Part shown: positions 1 to 10,936 of the stretch, one piece after another
How the letters are laid out: every line of letters starts with the position of its first letter
Position numbering within the stretch: position 1 is the first letter of the stretch
Assembly (NCBI RefSeq): GCF_900177325.1
Contig: NZ_FXBL01000003.1
Location: 168,174 to 232,173, forward strand
Direction: 5' to 3'
DNA: 64,000 bases
From: Mesorhizobium australicum
GTDB lineage: Bacteria; Pseudomonadota; Alphaproteobacteria; Rhizobiales; Rhizobiaceae
Translations under genes and position numbers: made by a program
The notes under the pieces: generated by a model
The model's database searches: none
The model's input: the letters and a program-made list of their open reading frames with translations, nothing else
Told to the model about the DNA's origin: nothing

Positions 1-180
1 GAGGATGGCTACGTCGAAGGCTGGCTGCGTTCCCTCGATGGCCCGAATGAACGGTTCGCCGCTCCGGATGCCCATGACGGAATCGAAGCGGTCGTCACGG
101 CCTATCAAGTTGCACAATGCCGAAATCACCAGCGGATTGCGTTCGGCAATCAAGACATTGAGCTTCTTCTTTTGCGCCAT
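1..180 (-). CDS. LuxR/NarL-type response regulator, N-terminus only (runs off the window)
   Basis: The first 60 codons of a regulator start at the ATG at 180 and run off the left edge. The translation begins MAQKKKLNVLIAERNPLVIS and is clearly paralogous to the complete regulator at 34105-34749 (both share LLIAERNxLVISAL-like text and a GRDDRFD/SRDERFD stretch). By that comparison it should be a receiver-like domain followed by a LuxR helix-turn-helix. It lies 80 bp downstream of glyA on the same strand, so it may be the last gene of the serine-cycle operon. The phospho-acceptor position is outside the window. Confidence 0.8.
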   Translation of the reverse strand, partial: MAQKKKLNVLIAERNPLVISALCNLIGRDDRFDSVMGIRSGEPFIRAIEGTQPAFDVAIL

Positions 181-260
181 CGGTTAGTCATCCAACATCG
201 GCCTCGTGTCGACGCATTCCAAGCCTAGACTCCGGCCATGCCGCTCCGCAGCGACAGGAA

Positions 261-1565
261 TTAGTCGTAGATTCGGAATCGGTCGACCAGTTCGCGTGTT
301 TCTTCGCGAACGCTTGACTCTATTGCGGCGTTGCCCTTTTCGCCGTGAGCTGCCAGGCCGTCGATCACCCGCATCGTCATGCGCCCCACCTGACGGAACT
401 CGTCGATAAGGAAACCGCGGGTCGTGCAGGCGGGCGTGCCAAGCCGGACACCTGAAGTGACCATCGGCCCCTGCGGGTCGAACGGAATGCCGTTCTTGTT
501 GCAGGTGATGTGGGCGCGGCCGAGGGCCGCCTCCACCGCCTTGCCAGTAAGGTTCTTGCGACGCAGGTCGACCAGCATCAGATGCGTGTCCGTACCCCCC
601 GAGACGATGTCAACGCCGCCGTCAGCGAGCGTTTCGGCAAGCACTTTGGCATTTGCGACGACATTGGCCGCATAGACCTTGAAGTCGGGATTCAGCGCCT
701 CGCCGAAGGCCACTGCTTTGGCAGCGATGACATGCATCAACGGCCCACCCTGCAGGCCGGGAAACACCGCTGAATTGATCTTCTTGCCGATCTCCTCATC
801 ATTGGACAGCACCATGCCGCCGCGCGGGCCGCGCAAGGTCTTATGCGTGGTCGTGGTCACGATATGGGCGTGCTCGAGCGGGTTCGGATGGACGCCGCCG
901 GCGACCAGGCCGGCAAAGTGCGCCATGTCGACGAACAGCTTGGCGCCGATCTCGTCGGCGATCTCACGGAACGCCTTGAAGTCGATGATACGCGGATAGG
1001 CCGAGCCGCCGGCGAGAACCACCTTCGGCTTGTGCTTGCGCGCAAGGTCGCGCACTTGGTCGAGGTCAATGCGATGGGTATCGGGCCGAACCCCATAGGA
1101 AACGGCATTGAACCACTTGCCTGACTGGTTGGCCGCCGCGCCATGAGTGAGATGCCCGCCGGCGGCGAGGTTGAGACCGAGGAAAGTGTCGCCCGGCTGC
1201 ATCAGCGCCATGAACACTGACTGGTTGGCCTGGCTGCCGGAGTTGGGCTGGACATTTGCAAAGCTGCAGCCGAACATAGCCTTGGCACGCTCGCGCGCCA
1301 AATCCTCGACCTCGTCGACGAACTGGCAGCCGCCATAGTAGCGGCGGCCTGGATAGCCTTCTGCATATTTGTTGGTCAGCACCGAACCTTGCGCCTCAAG
1401 CACCGCCCTGGAGACGATGTTTTCGGATGCGATCAGCTCGATTTCGTCGCGCTGACGATTGAGTTCGCGCTGCACGGCGTCGCCGATGGCGGGATCCGCC
1501 TGAGCCATGCCCGTGCGGAAGAAACCATGTGCACTTCCAAGGCCAGGTCTGGTGGTGATGTTCAT
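261..1565 (-). CDS. glyA: Serine hydroxymethyltransferase
   Basis: Interconverts glycine plus methylene-tetrahydrofolate with serine in the cytoplasm; in the serine cycle this is the step that brings the C1 unit in. The 434-residue product has normal family length. The PLP lysine is K242 in [14 protein letters not shown], and ASEN (47-50) and [13 protein letters not shown] (68-79) are typical SHMT motifs. The ATG at 1565 follows a GGGAGA ribosome-binding site. It sits just downstream of ppc on the same strand. Because it is clustered with serine-cycle genes, it is probably the assimilatory isozyme, with a housekeeping glyA elsewhere (inference). Confidence 0.96.
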   Translation of the reverse strand: MNITTRPGLGSAHGFFRTGMAQADPAIGDAVQRELNRQRDEIELIASENIVSRAVLEAQGSVLTNKYAEGYPGRRYYGGCQFVDEVEDLARERAKAMFGCSFANVQPNSGSQANQSVFMALMQPGDTFLGLNLAAGGHLTHGAAANQSGKWFNAVSYGVRPDTHRIDLDQVRDLARKHKPKVVLAGGSAYPRIIDFKAFREIADEIGAKLFVDMAHFAGLVAGGVHPNPLEHAHIVTTTTHKTLRGPRGGMVLSNDEEIGKKINSAVFPGLQGGPLMHVIAAKAVAFGEALNPDFKVYAANVVANAKVLAETLADGGVDIVSGGTDTHLMLVDLRRKNLTGKAVEAALGRAHITCNKNGIPFDPQGPMVTSGVRLGTPACTTRGFLIDEFRQVGRMTMRVIDGLAAHGEKGNAAIESSVREETRELVDRFRIYD

Positions 1566-1599
1566 GAGGTTTCTCCCTTTGCGGCGCCATGCATTGTGG

Positions 1600-4308
1600 T
1601 CACCCCGTCCAGCCCAGGCCGGCGGAAATGCAGTTGATAGAAAACAAAAGCGCGGTTGTCGCCGGCTTAGGCGTTGCAGCGGCGCTGTCCTGCGTCCTGA
1701 CCTCGCGTAAGAGCTGCACTTGCAGCCGGTGTGTACTGTCCATCTGCGGTCTGATGCGGTCGAAATGCCGCTTGAAAGCAGGGAACCGCTCTGAAAGCTT
1801 CACGCCGCCATTGACCGTGGCGATCATTTTTCGGGTCAGTACAAATTCTGCAGCGATCTTCCGATAAATGCGTTCGCCCGCCTCGCGATCCTGCACCAGA
1901 CCGGCATACAGTCGGCCAATCTCCATGTCTGACTGATAGAGTCCCTTGTCGACCTCGTCGATGATGAGACGGAAGAAGCGCGACCGCTCGAACATATGCC
2001 TCAGCAGCTCCAGCCCGGCGTCGCCGCGAACATTGACGAACGAGTTGAGCGCGCTGCCAATGCCGTACCAATTGGTCAGCAGATGACGGTTCTGGCTCCA
2101 GGCAAAAACCCATGGGATGGCACGAAGATTGGAGATATCGCCGCTACCGAAACGGCGCGCCGGGCGTGATCCGATCTTGAGCAGCGACAGCTCCTCCACC
2201 GGGCTCGCCTGGTTGAAATAGTCGATGAAGCCACGTTCATTGATGAGGCCCGAGTAGGAGGCCTGTGACATACCGGTCAGCGCTTCGAGCGCCTCGCTGA
2301 ACTCGGGCATATCTTTGAGCTCGGCTTCGTTCTGCGATTTGACGCTGTGGGCAAAAACGCTCGCCGCCAGGATTTCGAGCTGGTAAAGCCCCGTGCCGCG
2401 ATTGGCGAATTTCGACGACACCACCTCGCCTTGTTCTGTCACGCGCATGGCACCGCCGACAGTACCGGCAGGCTGGGCGGCGATCGCCCGGCCGGTCGGC
2501 GCACCGCCACGGCTGACCGAACCGCCACGGCCATGGAAGAAGCTGATCTTGACGTTGCGCTTTTGGCTAAGGCCCGTGATCCGCCTCTGTGCCTTGTTCA
2601 ACTCCCAATTCGACGCGAGGAAGCCACCGTCCTTGTTTGAGTCGGAATAGCCGAGCATGACTTCCTGCCGGTTGCCAAAATCGCGCACAGAGCGGCGCAC
2701 GATGGAGATGCTGAACAACTGGTCGAGGATGTCTGGTGCGGCGCGCAGATCGGCAATGGTCTCGAACAGCGGCACGACGCGAAGCGCAATGGTTCCGCTA
2801 CCGTCGACCGCCGTTGCCAGCCCGGAATATTGCGCAAGGAGATAGACGGCCAGAAGATCGTCGGTCGACCGCGTCATCGAAAGGATGAAGGCGCCAACGG
2901 GGCCGCCGTTCAGCCCAGTCGAAGCTTTGCGGATGACGTCGAACAGGTCGAGAAGCTCCTGCGCTTCGTCGGACAGAGCCAGCCGGTCGACCTCCAGCTG
3001 TTCGCCGGAATTCAGCGCCGCTCTGATACGCGATGTCCATTGCGGCGTGTCAGGCGCCGGTGCGCCGGCCGCGTCGGCGAGCTTGAACAGCTCGGTCAGA
3101 ACGCGATTGACGACGGTGGAGTTCTGGCGAATGTCAAGGGAAACGGTGCGGAAGCCGAAGGTCTCGACCTGTTGTCGCAGGGGCCGGACGAAACGCTTGG
3201 CGATCAGCTTGCCGCCGAGCTGGGCCAGCACGTTTTCCAGCTCACGGAGGTCGGCTTTGAAGGCATCCGAACGGGCATAAGGCTTGGCCGAAGCCTCGCC
3301 GCGCATCGCCTCCAGGCGGTCGAGCATCGCGGCAGAGAACTGGCGCAACGGCTCGTCGGGGTTTCGCGCAACGATCTCGGCGGCATTGCCGCTGCGATGC
3401 AATGCCCGTCCGAGCGCCTTCGTGAAGGTTTCCGGGATGTTAACGACATTGGCACTGACGCTGAGCACGGTGACCAGCCGGCGTACCTGTTGGATATACC
3501 AGCCGATGATAGCTTGGCGGCACTCGTCAAGCGCACAGACAGTGATGCTGGCCGTTACATTCGGATTCCCGTCACGGTCACCGCCTATCCATGACGCGAA
3601 GCGCATGAAGGATGGCACCTTAAGATCATACTCCGGGTAGTGCCTCGCCAAAGCCTCTTCGACACTGTCATAAAGCTTGGGCGTCGCGTCAAAGATAACC
3701 TCGCGAAAGAAATGCAGCCCCCAGGCGATCTCGCGTTCCACCGATGGCCGTTCGAGCCGCAGTTCGCCCGACATCCATAAGAGCTCGATTTCGCTCTTGA
3801 GGTCGTTGATATGCTGCTCGCGCTCGCGCGGTGCCCAACGTTGCTGTTCGAGTTCGGTCAGCTTGCGGTAGATGCGGCGATGGATTTCAAGAACGGTGAC
3901 CCGCTTGGCTTCGGTCGGATGCGCCGTCATCGTCGGTCCGACGCAGAGGTCGTCGAGGGTGGCCTGGATCTGTTCCGCAGGGTAGCCGCCGGCTGCCATT
4001 TCGCCAATGACATTGGCGAAGGAGCCGATTACCTCGTCGGCGCCGCCCATCTGCTCGAGCGCGCGGCGCGAACGCATGGCAAGCAGTTCATTGGCGATCG
4101 CGACGAGCTGAAACCAGATGCCAGTCGCCTGCAACGCAGCAATACGCCGCTCGCTTGCTAGCGCATCGAGGCTCACGCGGCCGGCAAGTACCTCTGCCAT
4201 ATAGGGCTCGCGTTCACCGACAACGGCCAGAAGCAGCCTGAAAAGAAGGCTGCGGATGTCCTCGCGAAAGTTGAGTGGTCTGCTCTCCTCCAAGCGACAC
4301 CTATTCAT
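1600..4308 (-). CDS. ppc: Phosphoenolpyruvate carboxylase
   Basis: Carboxylates PEP with bicarbonate to oxaloacetate, the CO2-fixing step of the serine cycle. The 902-residue protein has full family length. It shows the catalytic TAHPTE motif (H130), a [10 protein letters not shown] motif in the central part and the [12 protein letters not shown] glycine loop, followed by a [14 protein letters not shown] segment. The C-terminus ends in WTG after SINCISAG, close to the usual ...NTG end. It is separated from glyA by about 35 bp and is probably co-transcribed with it. The upstream 550 bp hold no recognisable gene, so ppc-glyA may have its own promoter there. Confidence 0.96.
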   Translation of the reverse strand: MNRCRLEESRPLNFREDIRSLLFRLLLAVVGEREPYMAEVLAGRVSLDALASERRIAALQATGIWFQLVAIANELLAMRSRRALEQMGGADEVIGSFANVIGEMAAGGYPAEQIQATLDDLCVGPTMTAHPTEAKRVTVLEIHRRIYRKLTELEQQRWAPREREQHINDLKSEIELLWMSGELRLERPSVEREIAWGLHFFREVIFDATPKLYDSVEEALARHYPEYDLKVPSFMRFASWIGGDRDGNPNVTASITVCALDECRQAIIGWYIQQVRRLVTVLSVSANVVNIPETFTKALGRALHRSGNAAEIVARNPDEPLRQFSAAMLDRLEAMRGEASAKPYARSDAFKADLRELENVLAQLGGKLIAKRFVRPLRQQVETFGFRTVSLDIRQNSTVVNRVLTELFKLADAAGAPAPDTPQWTSRIRAALNSGEQLEVDRLALSDEAQELLDLFDVIRKASTGLNGGPVGAFILSMTRSTDDLLAVYLLAQYSGLATAVDGSGTIALRVVPLFETIADLRAAPDILDQLFSISIVRRSVRDFGNRQEVMLGYSDSNKDGGFLASNWELNKAQRRITGLSQKRNVKISFFHGRGGSVSRGGAPTGRAIAAQPAGTVGGAMRVTEQGEVVSSKFANRGTGLYQLEILAASVFAHSVKSQNEAELKDMPEFSEALEALTGMSQASYSGLINERGFIDYFNQASPVEELSLLKIGSRPARRFGSGDISNLRAIPWVFAWSQNRHLLTNWYGIGSALNSFVNVRGDAGLELLRHMFERSRFFRLIIDEVDKGLYQSDMEIGRLYAGLVQDREAGERIYRKIAAEFVLTRKMIATVNGGVKLSERFPAFKRHFDRIRPQMDSTHRLQVQLLREVRTQDSAAATPKPATTALLFSINCISAGLGWTG

Positions 4309-4854
4309 CTGGTATTGTTCCGGAAGTCGAACCGTTGAAACAATCGTCCCGAAATCCTGTGTTCATGAGAGCAAGCAGACCGGTTTTTGGCCTCTTTGAA
4401 AACGCCCGGACGGGTAGATTTCCCATTCGTTCGGGTGGTTTCCGCATTGGCCGAAAGATGATGGCCGCACTCGAATTGGACAACGCACCGCCGGCCAGAC
4501 ATTTTTAACAGGGGTCCAATTTGTAAATGTACGGCAAGCATCAGAAGAATGCAGGTGAACTTCAGCTCAAACATCGCATTGCTCCGGCACGACTACACGA
4601 GCTTAAAAAGGAACATGCATGCAGAAGTGCTGCGGGAACTTTCCAGGGCCACGCGCCCATCATTCTGCATAACGCCTTTCATGACGCGCTCGAAGCGCTC
4701 GAAGACCACGCTGCAGGCGCTGTCGCGGCCGCCCGCGTGCCGCTGACGGCTTTCTTTCGTCGTCGCTAGGAAGGACGCCCAACGCCGTCTGCGTCAAGTC
4801 GTCAAGCCGTCGATGTCACGCGCCGCGGTATGCGTGCCGGGCATCATTGCAACC
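4309..4854. other. Intergenic stretch between ppc and the folC remnant
   Basis: About 550 bp without a supported gene. Short open frames exist on the plus strand (e.g. 4527-4769), but none resembles a known protein or has a convincing ribosome-binding site. It is a plausible location for the ppc-glyA promoter; I could not point to a clear -35/-10 pair. Confidence 0.5.
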
Positions 4855-5241
4855 TCAATCCGGTGGCGTTCCATTCTGCTCCAGTACCTCACCGGCGAGA
4901 TAGAGCGATCCGCCGATCAGGACGCGCGGAGCGGGTTCGCTCCGGTTCCAGCTGTCGCGCAAGCGCTCAAGGGCGTTGGCGACGGAGTTGATAGGGTCGG
5001 CAGACAGGCCGGCCGCTACCGCTCGCTTGGCAAGTTCGGCACTCGGCACAATCCGGTCCAGCGAGAGGTCGAAGCCTTTCGGGTGGAGCGCCATCAGGCG
5101 GCCGATTTCCCGATCAGCAGCAGTAAAAGATCGCTGACCCCCGGCGGGGAAGCTTTTGATCAAGGCGGCATGCCCGAAATGGTCAGCGAGAGACATGTCC
5201 AGATCTAATCCGGGCTGAAGCCTGGTGAAGTCGGGGCGCCA
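4855..5241 (-). pseudogene. Remnant of folylpolyglutamate/dihydrofolate synthase (C-terminal end)
   Basis: The frame ends with APRVLIGGSLYLAGEVLEQN, the characteristic C-terminal signature of FolC. The preceding roughly 50 residues also fit the last part of the Mur-ligase-like C-terminal domain. The ATP-binding N-terminal domain and the central domain are absent, and the open frame closes at an in-frame stop just upstream (about 5242). At about 113-128 residues against the usual 420-450, it cannot be a functional enzyme. It lies between glycerate kinase and ppc. A folate gene here fits the C1 context and suggests the cluster once held a dedicated folC. The 280 bp upstream of it (to 5524) contain no recognisable gene. 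Confidence 0.7.
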
Positions 5242-5524
5242 TCATCAGACTTCAAGCCTACTGTCCTGCGGGTAGCGGCATATTCCTCGTCCGCACACTT
5301 GTCATAGGCCAACGCAGTACCCATGGGGCTCCAGACTTCAGGTTTGGAACTTAGAACGCGATGGCGATCGGCAAGCGTCGGGAAACGTTGCGAGCATGTC
5401 ATTTGATCTACTCCACATTCATATCGTACCAGCCGCTTGTTCTTGCCTTCTCGCCTTCGAAGCGGGCGATGCAACAGGCGGGATCCACGGGACAAGGCGT
5501 CTAAACCGGAGCACCCAGCAACCG

Positions 5525-6829
5525 TCATCGCATCAGCAAAATTTGGAGGTCGGCGACATTGGTGCCGGTTGGGCCTGTGATCAACAAGTCACCGGAGGAC
5601 GCCAGCGCGTGGTAGGAATCATTGTTGTTCAGACGAGCTTCTGGGCTCCCGCCCAGCCTGCGCATCCATTCTGTCGATCCAGCATCGACAAGGCCGCCCG
5701 CCGCATCTGTCGGGCCGTCTCGACCGTCGGTACCACCGCTTAGAAAAACCCATGGTCGCCTGATCGAGGTGCGCTCGTTGAGCAATGCGAATCGAAGCGC
5801 CAGTTCCTGGTTGCGCCCGCCCTTGCCATTCCCACACACCTTGACGGTCGGTTCTCCTCCGGAGACGATAGCGAGCGGGCCATCCTGTCTCGCTGCGGAT
5901 ACAGCCAGACGGTGGAGCGTTTCTGCTGCTTCCGACACGTCGCCGCTCAGCCAGTCGTCGGCCTTCACGACCACGGGGTAATCCGAGCCGGCACTTCTCA
6001 TCACCCGTTGCAGGCTGATCGCGTTGCTGCCGACAACAACATTTTCGACATGGTCGAAGCTCGCCGCTTCGAGGTCCATCCGGGCGGCTGAACCATCGAG
6101 GTACGCGCGCAGGGTCGGGGGCAATTTCTCAAACAGGTCGTGGCGTTTGAGGATCGCGGTGGCGTCCGCCGCCGTGGTCAAGGGTTTTGCGGTCGGGCCG
6201 CTGGCGATGGTGGCGACATCGTCGCCGGGCGCGTCCGAGAGAATCAGCGACAGCATTTTTGCGTCCGAAGCAAGCTGGGCGAGGCGCCCGCCCTTCAACC
6301 TTGAAAATCTCTGCCTGATGGCGTTGACCGCGGTAATGTCGGCGCCGCTGCGGATCAGTGCTTCATTAAGTGCGATCTTGTCGGCGAGCGCGATCCCAGG
6401 CGCCGGCGCGCAGACAAGTGCCGAACCGCCGCCGCTGATCAGAACAAGCAGCAGGTCGCCGGGCCTTGTCGAACGCGCGGCGCTTTCAATTGCATCAGCG
6501 CCTCGGCAGCTTCCCTCGTCGGGCAGCGGATGGCCGCCGGCGATGACTTGGACGCCATCGATCTCGGCAAGGTTCTCTCGATTGGTGACCACACAGACCG
6601 TGTGGATCTTGTCACCAACGAAAGGCAGGGCCGCTCGCGCCATTGGGCACGCGGCCTTGCCGAAGGCGATCAGGGTGACCCGTCTGGCCGCAGCTATGAT
6701 CTCCCTCCGCGCATTTAAGGCCGAAGCAACTGCGCACCCGGGATCGGATGCGGCAATGCCCTCACGAAACAGTTCAATTGCCTGCGCGCGAAGCTTGATC
6801 AAAGCCGAAGCCGACCAGCCAAAGGCCAT
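5525..6829 (-). CDS. gckA: Glycerate 2-kinase (GckA/MOFRL family)
   Basis: Phosphorylates D-glycerate to 2-phosphoglycerate in the serine cycle. The 434-residue product has the DUF4147/MOFRL architecture: an N-terminal domain with LIAFGKAACPMARAA and LISGGGSAL, then a C-terminal MOFRL segment with GGRNQELALRFA and FLSGGTDGRDGPTDAAGG. Start choice: a GTG at 6832 and an ATG at 6829 are adjacent. I prefer the ATG, which overlaps the TGA stop of the hydroxypyruvate reductase gene (TGATG), indicating translational coupling. Confidence 0.93.
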   Translation of the reverse strand: MAFGWSASALIKLRAQAIELFREGIAASDPGCAVASALNARREIIAAARRVTLIAFGKAACPMARAALPFVGDKIHTVCVVTNRENLAEIDGVQVIAGGHPLPDEGSCRGADAIESAARSTRPGDLLLVLISGGGSALVCAPAPGIALADKIALNEALIRSGADITAVNAIRQRFSRLKGGRLAQLASDAKMLSLILSDAPGDDVATIASGPTAKPLTTAADATAILKRHDLFEKLPPTLRAYLDGSAARMDLEAASFDHVENVVVGSNAISLQRVMRSAGSDYPVVVKADDWLSGDVSEAAETLHRLAVSAARQDGPLAIVSGGEPTVKVCGNGKGGRNQELALRFALLNERTSIRRPWVFLSGGTDGRDGPTDAAGGLVDAGSTEWMRRLGGSPEARLNNNDSYHALASSGDLLITGPTGTNVADLQILLMR

Positions 6830-7797
6830 CACACCACCCGGTCCGGTACGGGGTTCCCCTCGAAGAAAGCGACAAGGTTCTCGACCGCCCGCATGCCCAT
6901 GGCTACGCGGGTTTCCTCGGTAGCGCTGCCAAGATGCGGCAAAAGCACCACATTCTCCATGCGCTTCAGGGCGTCGGGAATGTAGGGCTCACCCTCGAAG
7001 ACATCGAGGCCCGCGCCGGCGATCTTGCCGCCTTCGAGCGCATCGATCAAAGCGCCTTCGTCAACCACGTCGCCGCGAGCGGTATTGATGAGGAATGCCC
7101 TATGTTTCATCGCTGCTAGGCGAGAGGCGTTGATCAGGTGCCGGTTCTCGCCGCCGCCCGGGCAATGGAGCGAGACGAAATCGGCCTCGGCCAGCACGTC
7201 CTCGATTGTGGACAGCTGGCGTGCGCCCATAGCACGGATTTCCTCGTCGTCAACGTTGGAACGGTTGTAGAAGAGTACGTCCATATCGAAACCGAAATGG
7301 GCCCGCTTCGCAGTTGCCTTGCCGATGCGACCCATGCCGATGATCCCGAGCGTCTTCCCAGACACTTTTGTGCCGATCATGTGGGTCGGGCACCAGCCGG
7401 CCCAATCGCCGGCGCGCAGCTGACGCTCTGCCTCGCCCGCCCGCCGGGCGACCGAAAGCAGCAGGTTCATGGCGATGTCGGCAGTGCAGTCGGTCAGCAC
7501 GCCCGGCGTGTTGGTCACCACGATGTCGCGTTCGCGCGCAGCGCCGATATCGATGTGGCTGAAGCCGACGCCAAAATTGGCGAGCAGCTTCGTGCGGCTA
7601 TCGGTGTCCGGGAACACCGATGCCGGCAGCTTGTCACTGACGGTTGGCAGGATCGCATCAAAATTCAGGAACGCCGCCTTGAGCTGGATCGGGCTCAGTG
7701 GCGCGTCGCTCTGATTGAAAGTCGTATCGAACCGCTCCGCCAGGATGTGTTCGACTGCCGCAGGCCAGCGCCGCGTAACGATAACGCGTGGTTTCAT
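6829..7797 (-). CDS. Hydroxypyruvate reductase (D-2-hydroxyacid dehydrogenase family)
   Basis: Reduces hydroxypyruvate to D-glycerate with NAD(P)H, the serine-cycle step between Sga and glycerate kinase. The protein has the D-isomer-specific 2-hydroxyacid dehydrogenase layout: a split catalytic domain around a Rossmann fold with GIIGMGRIGKATAKRA, the catalytic-Arg region NTARGDVVDEGALIDAL and the catalytic-His region LLPHLGSATEETR. The open frame extends to 7854, but the best ribosome-binding site (AGGAA) is spaced properly for the ATG at 7797 (an alternative ATG lies at 7803), giving about 322 residues. The specific substrate is assigned from context. Confidence 0.9.
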   Translation of the reverse strand: MKPRVIVTRRWPAAVEHILAERFDTTFNQSDAPLSPIQLKAAFLNFDAILPTVSDKLPASVFPDTDSRTKLLANFGVGFSHIDIGAARERDIVVTNTPGVLTDCTADIAMNLLLSVARRAGEAERQLRAGDWAGWCPTHMIGTKVSGKTLGIIGMGRIGKATAKRAHFGFDMDVLFYNRSNVDDEEIRAMGARQLSTIEDVLAEADFVSLHCPGGGENRHLINASRLAAMKHRAFLINTARGDVVDEGALIDALEGGKIAGAGLDVFEGEPYIPDALKRMENVVLLPHLGSATEETRVAMGMRAVENLVAFFEGNPVPDRVV

Positions 7798-7841
7798 TTT
7801 CATTTCCTGGTCGACATGAAGGGGCGGCCGGCGCCGTCCCG

Positions 7842-7868
7842 AAGGCCGCGTCAAGCGGCCTTTTTTTG
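7842..7868 (+). terminator. Hairpin plus T-tract on the plus strand, at the mtkB/hpr junction
   Basis: AAGGCCGC, a 5-nt loop, GCGGCC and seven Ts form a textbook intrinsic terminator reading plus-strand-ward, antisense to the operon. On the minus strand the same hairpin sits over the end of mtkB but is preceded, not followed, by the T/A tract. It may stop antisense transcription or modulate the mRNA between mtkB and the reductase gene. Confidence 0.5.
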
Positions 7869-8750
7869 CTGCTCCAGCACGCCCGCGATGGTCGGACCAA
7901 ATGCCGCCGGCGTCGGTACGATTGTCACGCCGGCGTCACGGAGGATCTCGACCTTCTCCTGTGCGGACTCGCCGAATGCCGAGATGATGGCCCCAGCATG
8001 ACCCATGCGCTTGCCCTTTGGCGCCGAAAGACCGGCGATGTAGGCAATCAGCGGCTTGCGCATGTGGTGCCTGGCCCATTCCGCGGCTTCGGCTTCCTGC
8101 GGGCCGCCGATTTCGCCGATCATCACCACGGCGTCAGTATCCGGATCTTCCTCGAACAGCTTTAGGATGTCCTTGAAGGAGGAGCCGTTGATCGGGTCGC
8201 CGCCGATGCCGACGCTGGTCGAGACACCGATCCCGAGCGCCTTCATCTGCGAGGCGGCCTCGTACCCCAGAGTACCGGAGCGGCCGACGATGCCGACACG
8301 GCCCGGCAGATAGATGTTACCGGGCATGATGCCCATCAACGCCTGACCGGGCGTGATGACGCCGGCGCAGTTCGGGCCGACCAGCCGCATACGGTCCTCG
8401 TAGCGGAAACGGCGCATATAGCGCTTCACCCGCATCATGTCCTGGGAGGGGATGCCGTCGGTAATGCATACACAGAGCTTCAGGCCGGCATCGGCTGCTT
8501 CCATAATCGAGTCGGCCGCAAAGGGTGGCGGCACGAACACGATCGAGGCTTCGGCCCCTGTCTCGCGCACCGCGCCCTTGACGGTGTTGAACACGGGGAT
8601 GCCCTGGTGCATCAGCCCGCCCTTGCCGGGGGTAACGCCACCGACCACGTTGGTGCCGTAGCGCTTCATGTCGTCGGCGTGGAAGCTGCCGATCTTGCCG
8701 GTCAGACCCTGGACTATAACCCGCGTCCGGCGATTCAAAAGAACTGCCAT
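7851..8750 (-). CDS. mtkB: Malate-CoA ligase (malate thiokinase) alpha subunit
   Basis: With MtkA, activates malate to malyl-CoA using ATP, feeding malyl-CoA lyase. The 299-residue protein belongs to the succinyl-CoA synthetase alpha family, with the CoA-binding Rossmann start VIVQGLTGKIGSFHADDM and the phospho-histidine loop MGHAGAI (H251). The family also contains SucD. The malate assignment rests on the position between mtkA and the serine-cycle reductase and on the adjacent malyl-CoA lyase gene. It starts 12 bp after the mtkA stop. Confidence 0.9.
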   Translation of the reverse strand: MAVLLNRRTRVIVQGLTGKIGSFHADDMKRYGTNVVGGVTPGKGGLMHQGIPVFNTVKGAVRETGAEASIVFVPPPFAADSIMEAADAGLKLCVCITDGIPSQDMMRVKRYMRRFRYEDRMRLVGPNCAGVITPGQALMGIMPGNIYLPGRVGIVGRSGTLGYEAASQMKALGIGVSTSVGIGGDPINGSSFKDILKLFEEDPDTDAVVMIGEIGGPQEAEAAEWARHHMRKPLIAYIAGLSAPKGKRMGHAGAIISAFGESAQEKVEILRDAGVTIVPTPAAFGPTIAGVLEQQKKAA

Positions 8751-8762
8751 TTCGACCTCCCC

Positions 8763-9947
8763 TTAGTGTTTTTTCGATTTGGAGAAGGCGCGCATCGCCT
8801 CGACCGCTTTGTCGGCTGCCTCGGCGAGCGTATCGGCCACAACCACCTTTTCGCCCGACTCGGCCAGGATGCGCCGTCCCTCCTCGACATTGGTTCCGGC
8901 AAGCCGCACCACCAGCGGCACGTTGACGCCAACCTCACGGATCGCTTTGATGACACCCTCGGCCACCCAGTCGCAGCGGTTGATGCCGGCGAAGATGTTG
9001 ACCAGGATTGTGGCGATGTTCTTGTCGGCCAGAACGGCACGGAACGCTTTGGCCACACGCTCCGGCGAGGCGCCGCCGCCGATGTCCAGGAAGTTCGCTG
9101 GCTCGCCGCCAGCGATCTTGATCATGTCCATCGTCGCCATTGCGAGGCCAGCACCGTTGATGATGCAGCCGATATTGCCGTCGAGACCGACATACGACAG
9201 GCCGCGGTCGCTGGCGAAGGTTTCGCGCGGATCTTCCTGGGACTTATCGCGCAGTTCCGAGATCTCGGCTCGGCGGAACAGGGCGTTCTCGTCGAACGAC
9301 ATCTTGGCATCGAGCGCGATCAGGTTACCGTCGCGGGTCACCACCAGGGGATTGATCTCCAGCATCGAAGCGTCGAAATCGCGGAAAACGCGATAGCAGC
9401 CGAGCAGCGCGTCTACCGCCTTGCCGATCAGGCTGTTTTCAAGCCCCAGGCCGAAGGCGATCTCGCGAGCCTGAAACTGCTGCATTCCGGCGCCCGGATC
9501 TACGATGGCGCGGATGATTGAATCGGGCTGCTTTTCTGCGATTTCCTCGATCTCCATCCCGCCCGAGGCCGATGCCACGATCATCACGCGCTCTGACTTA
9601 CGATCAAGCACGATCCCGAGATAGATTTCCTGGCGGATGTCGACGGTCTCCTCGATGTAAAGGCGCGAGACAAGCTTGCCTTTTGGGCCGGTCTGGTTGG
9701 TGACCAGCTTGCGGCCGAGCATGGCTTCGGCCGCTTCGGACACTTCGTTGTCTGTAGTGCAGATACGGATGCCACCGGCCTTGCCGCGCGCGCCGGAGTG
9801 GATCTGCGCCTTGACCACCCACTTGCCGCCACCAATCTCGCTGGCGCGGTAAGTCGCCTGCTCGGGGCTATACGCAAGGCCGCCGCGAGGAATTTGCACC
9901 GAATAGCGCGAGAGCAGGTCTTTGGCCTGATATTCATGAATATCCAT
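8763..9947 (-). CDS. mtkA: Malate-CoA ligase (malate thiokinase) beta subunit
   Basis: The ATP-grasp subunit of malate thiokinase, 394 residues from [15 protein letters not shown]. The ATG at 9947 is preceded by a strong GGAGGAG site 7 nt away, so the longer open frame to 10025 is not used. Family marks include [17 protein letters not shown] (nucleotide-binding part), [13 protein letters not shown] and [15 protein letters not shown] near the C-terminus, as in SucC. It lies 13 bp from mcl and 12 bp from mtkB, within one operon. Confidence 0.92.
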   Translation of the reverse strand: MDIHEYQAKDLLSRYSVQIPRGGLAYSPEQATYRASEIGGGKWVVKAQIHSGARGKAGGIRICTTDNEVSEAAEAMLGRKLVTNQTGPKGKLVSRLYIEETVDIRQEIYLGIVLDRKSERVMIVASASGGMEIEEIAEKQPDSIIRAIVDPGAGMQQFQAREIAFGLGLENSLIGKAVDALLGCYRVFRDFDASMLEINPLVVTRDGNLIALDAKMSFDENALFRRAEISELRDKSQEDPRETFASDRGLSYVGLDGNIGCIINGAGLAMATMDMIKIAGGEPANFLDIGGGASPERVAKAFRAVLADKNIATILVNIFAGINRCDWVAEGVIKAIREVGVNVPLVVRLAGTNVEEGRRILAESGEKVVVADTLAEAADKAVEAMRAFSKSKKH

Positions 9948-9960
9948 CTTGAACTCCTCC

Positions 9961-10926
9961 TCAGTTTGGCAGGCTTGTGCGCGACCGTGTCGAATGCTCG
10001 ATCGCCTCGTGCATGACCAGCACATTGCGCGCCATACGTTCGGATGCGGCGTCGATCATCTTGCCGTCGAGGGCGGCGGCACCCTTGCCCTGCTCTTCAG
10101 CTTCCTTGAGGACTTCGATAATTCGACGGGCGCGGGTAACTTCCTTTTCCGGCGGTGAGAAAACGGCGTTCGCCAGTTCGATCTGCGAGGGGTGGATCGC
10201 CCACTTGCCTTCAATGCCCAGGGCCGCTGCACGCCTGGCGGCGGCGATGTAGGCCTCCGGGTCGGAGAAGTCGCCGAATGGCCCGTCAATGGGACGCAGC
10301 CCATAGGCGCGGCAGGCGACTGTCATCCGCGACAGCGCAGCGTGCCATTGGTCGCCAGGATAATCGGGGTTGAGACCGCCGATGCTGACAGTGCGCGCCT
10401 TGCAGCTTGCGGCGTAGTCGGCCACACCGAAATGCATAGCCTCAAGCCGCCCACCATAGGCGGCGATGGCTTCGACATTGGCCATTCCAAGCGCCGTTTC
10501 GATCAGGGCCTCGAGGCCGACGCGGGTCTTGAAGCCCTTGGCCGTCTCGATCTGCGTGACCATGGCGTCGACCATGTAGAGATCGGCCGGAACGCCAACT
10601 TTTGGAACGAGGATAGTGTCGAGGCGGTCGCCTGCCTGTTCCATCACATCAACCACATCGCGGTACATGTAGTGGGTGTCGAGGCCGTTGATGCGGACCG
10701 AAATGGTCTTGCCCTTGGCACGCCAGTCGATCTCGTTGAGCGCCTGTATGATGTTCTTGCGCGCCCGTTCCTTGTCTGGAGGTGCGACAGCATCCTCTAT
10801 GTCGAGGAAGATGTAATCGGCGTCCCCGTCGGCGGCCTTGCGGATCATCTCCGGGTTGGAGCCCGGGACGGCGAGCTCGCTACGCTGCAGGCGAAGTTTT
10901 CGCAGGTGGTGAAGTGTATGGCTCAT
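9961..10926 (-). CDS. mcl: Malyl-CoA lyase (CitE/HpcH family)
   Basis: Cleaves malyl-CoA to glyoxylate and acetyl-CoA, the branch point of the serine cycle. The 321-residue protein has the TIM-barrel CitE-like motifs [13 protein letters not shown] (Mg and CoA-binding region), [21 protein letters not shown], and [11 protein letters not shown] near the end. The start [11 protein letters not shown] at 10926 follows an AGGAGGAA-like site, while the open frame reaches 11001. It is tightly packed after sga (about 10 bp). Confidence 0.94.
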   Translation of the reverse strand: MSHTLHHLRKLRLQRSELAVPGSNPEMIRKAADGDADYIFLDIEDAVAPPDKERARKNIIQALNEIDWRAKGKTISVRINGLDTHYMYRDVVDVMEQAGDRLDTILVPKVGVPADLYMVDAMVTQIETAKGFKTRVGLEALIETALGMANVEAIAAYGGRLEAMHFGVADYAASCKARTVSIGGLNPDYPGDQWHAALSRMTVACRAYGLRPIDGPFGDFSDPEAYIAAARRAAALGIEGKWAIHPSQIELANAVFSPPEKEVTRARRIIEVLKEAEEQGKGAAALDGKMIDAASERMARNVLVMHEAIEHSTRSRTSLPN

Positions 10927-10936
10927 GCGTTCCTCC

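Noticed and set aside
2830..3594. 254-codon plus-strand open frame inside ppc
   Set aside because: It is antisense to a fully convincing ppc gene, has no recognisable family and is explained by high G+C codon structure.
8750..8763. mtkA/mtkB read as housekeeping sucCD
   Set aside because: Both subunits lie between malyl-CoA lyase and hydroxypyruvate reductase in a serine-cycle operon, and no TCA-cycle genes are near.
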